Origin: DASVDE01 sp963740065
GTDB lineage: Bacteria > Actinomycetota > Thermoleophilia > Solirubrobacterales > 70-9
DNA: 64,000 nucleotides
NCBI GenBank assembly: GCA_963740065.1
Contig: CAVUCS010000002.1
Span: 217,657-281,656 of the forward strand
Direction of reading: 5' to 3'
The notes under the pieces were generated by a model, which ran no database searches, was not told the origin of the DNA, and saw nothing but the letters and a program-made list of their open reading frames with translations. Positions 63,898 through 64,000 of the stretch are shown piece after piece. How positions within the stretch are numbered: the first letter of the stretch is position 1; each line of letters opens with the position of its first letter. Made by a program: the position numbers and the translations under genes.

Positions 63898-64000
63898 CTT
63901 TTCCTTTCAGTAAGGATTTCCTGCCACATCTCAGTGTGGCACAGCGACAGTATTACTGTGCGTTTGGTCTAAATGGCCTGCGCAATGGACGAAATGCCAC
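63898..64000 (-). promoter_or_regulatory. Upstream region of the AT-hook gene
   Basis: On the minus strand a ribosome site GAAAGGAAA is preceded by a small hairpin GCCACA/TGTGGC (63923-63940) and a -10-like TAATACT near 63950. The hairpin lies in the leader and could be an operator or RNA element. The far upstream part is outside the window. Confidence 0.4.

Overview
The window looks like a chromosomal segment of a very GC-rich actinobacterium, most likely class Thermoleophilia (Solirubrobacterales-like). This is inferred from the strong GC bias, the many GTG starts, a long Bacillus-type SRP RNA with an Alu domain, and families common in that lineage: small coiled-coil/TM proteins, AbiEi/DUF559-like proteins and AT-hook regulators. 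No database search was run.

Layout. 1-2.2 kb: 5' part of a peptide-type ABC binding lipoprotein behind an MFS exporter (minus strand). 2.2-7.3 kb: a leader or sRNA-like region, an HD-GYP phosphodiesterase, a zinc alcohol dehydrogenase, a frameshifted pilin, pterin dehydratase, an ArfB-like factor and a glyoxalase-fold protein. 7.3-9.3 kb: a VapBC-like toxin-antitoxin pair and a non-coding stretch beside tRNA-Val(CAC). 9.3-15.9 kb: a cation/proton antiporter, the large SRP RNA, an ABC-2 exporter, acetolactate decarboxylase and a membrane protein whose coding frame contains two palindromic repeats. 15.9-18.5 kb: dnaX-ybaB-recR. 18.5-21.7 kb: regulators (Crp/Fnr, degenerate GGDEF, MerR-like, orphan PhoB-type winged helix).

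21.7-43.5 kb is the most unusual part. It is a co-oriented and mostly overlapping run of genes for secreted beta-propeller proteins, a PstS-like protein with a C-terminal extension, an FtsH-like AAA protease, a very large propeller/phosphoesterase-like surface protein, pstSCAB, a lipoprotein and two zinc-ribbon proteins. Two promoters, before the winged-helix gene and before pstS, share the same three-part box TTCACC-N5-TTCTCC-N16-TTCACC with an 11-bp pitch, as expected of PHO boxes. I infer a phosphate-starvation surface regulon. Much of it is broken by single-base frameshifts, although protein motifs survive in alternating frames, so I read these as mostly sequence errors.

43.5-64 kb: an MMPL transporter with its PadR regulator, lysC-asd, a small membrane protein, a DUF559-like protein flanked by repeats, a CBS protein, two ion transporters, a type-E-like succinate dehydrogenase (sdhE-sdhB-sdhA), an M28 peptidase, an M50 protease, an acyl-CoA dehydrogenase, icd, mdh and an AT-hook regulator. 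With sdh, icd and mdh this arm carries several TCA-cycle genes. Three families of dispersed palindromic elements occur in the window.
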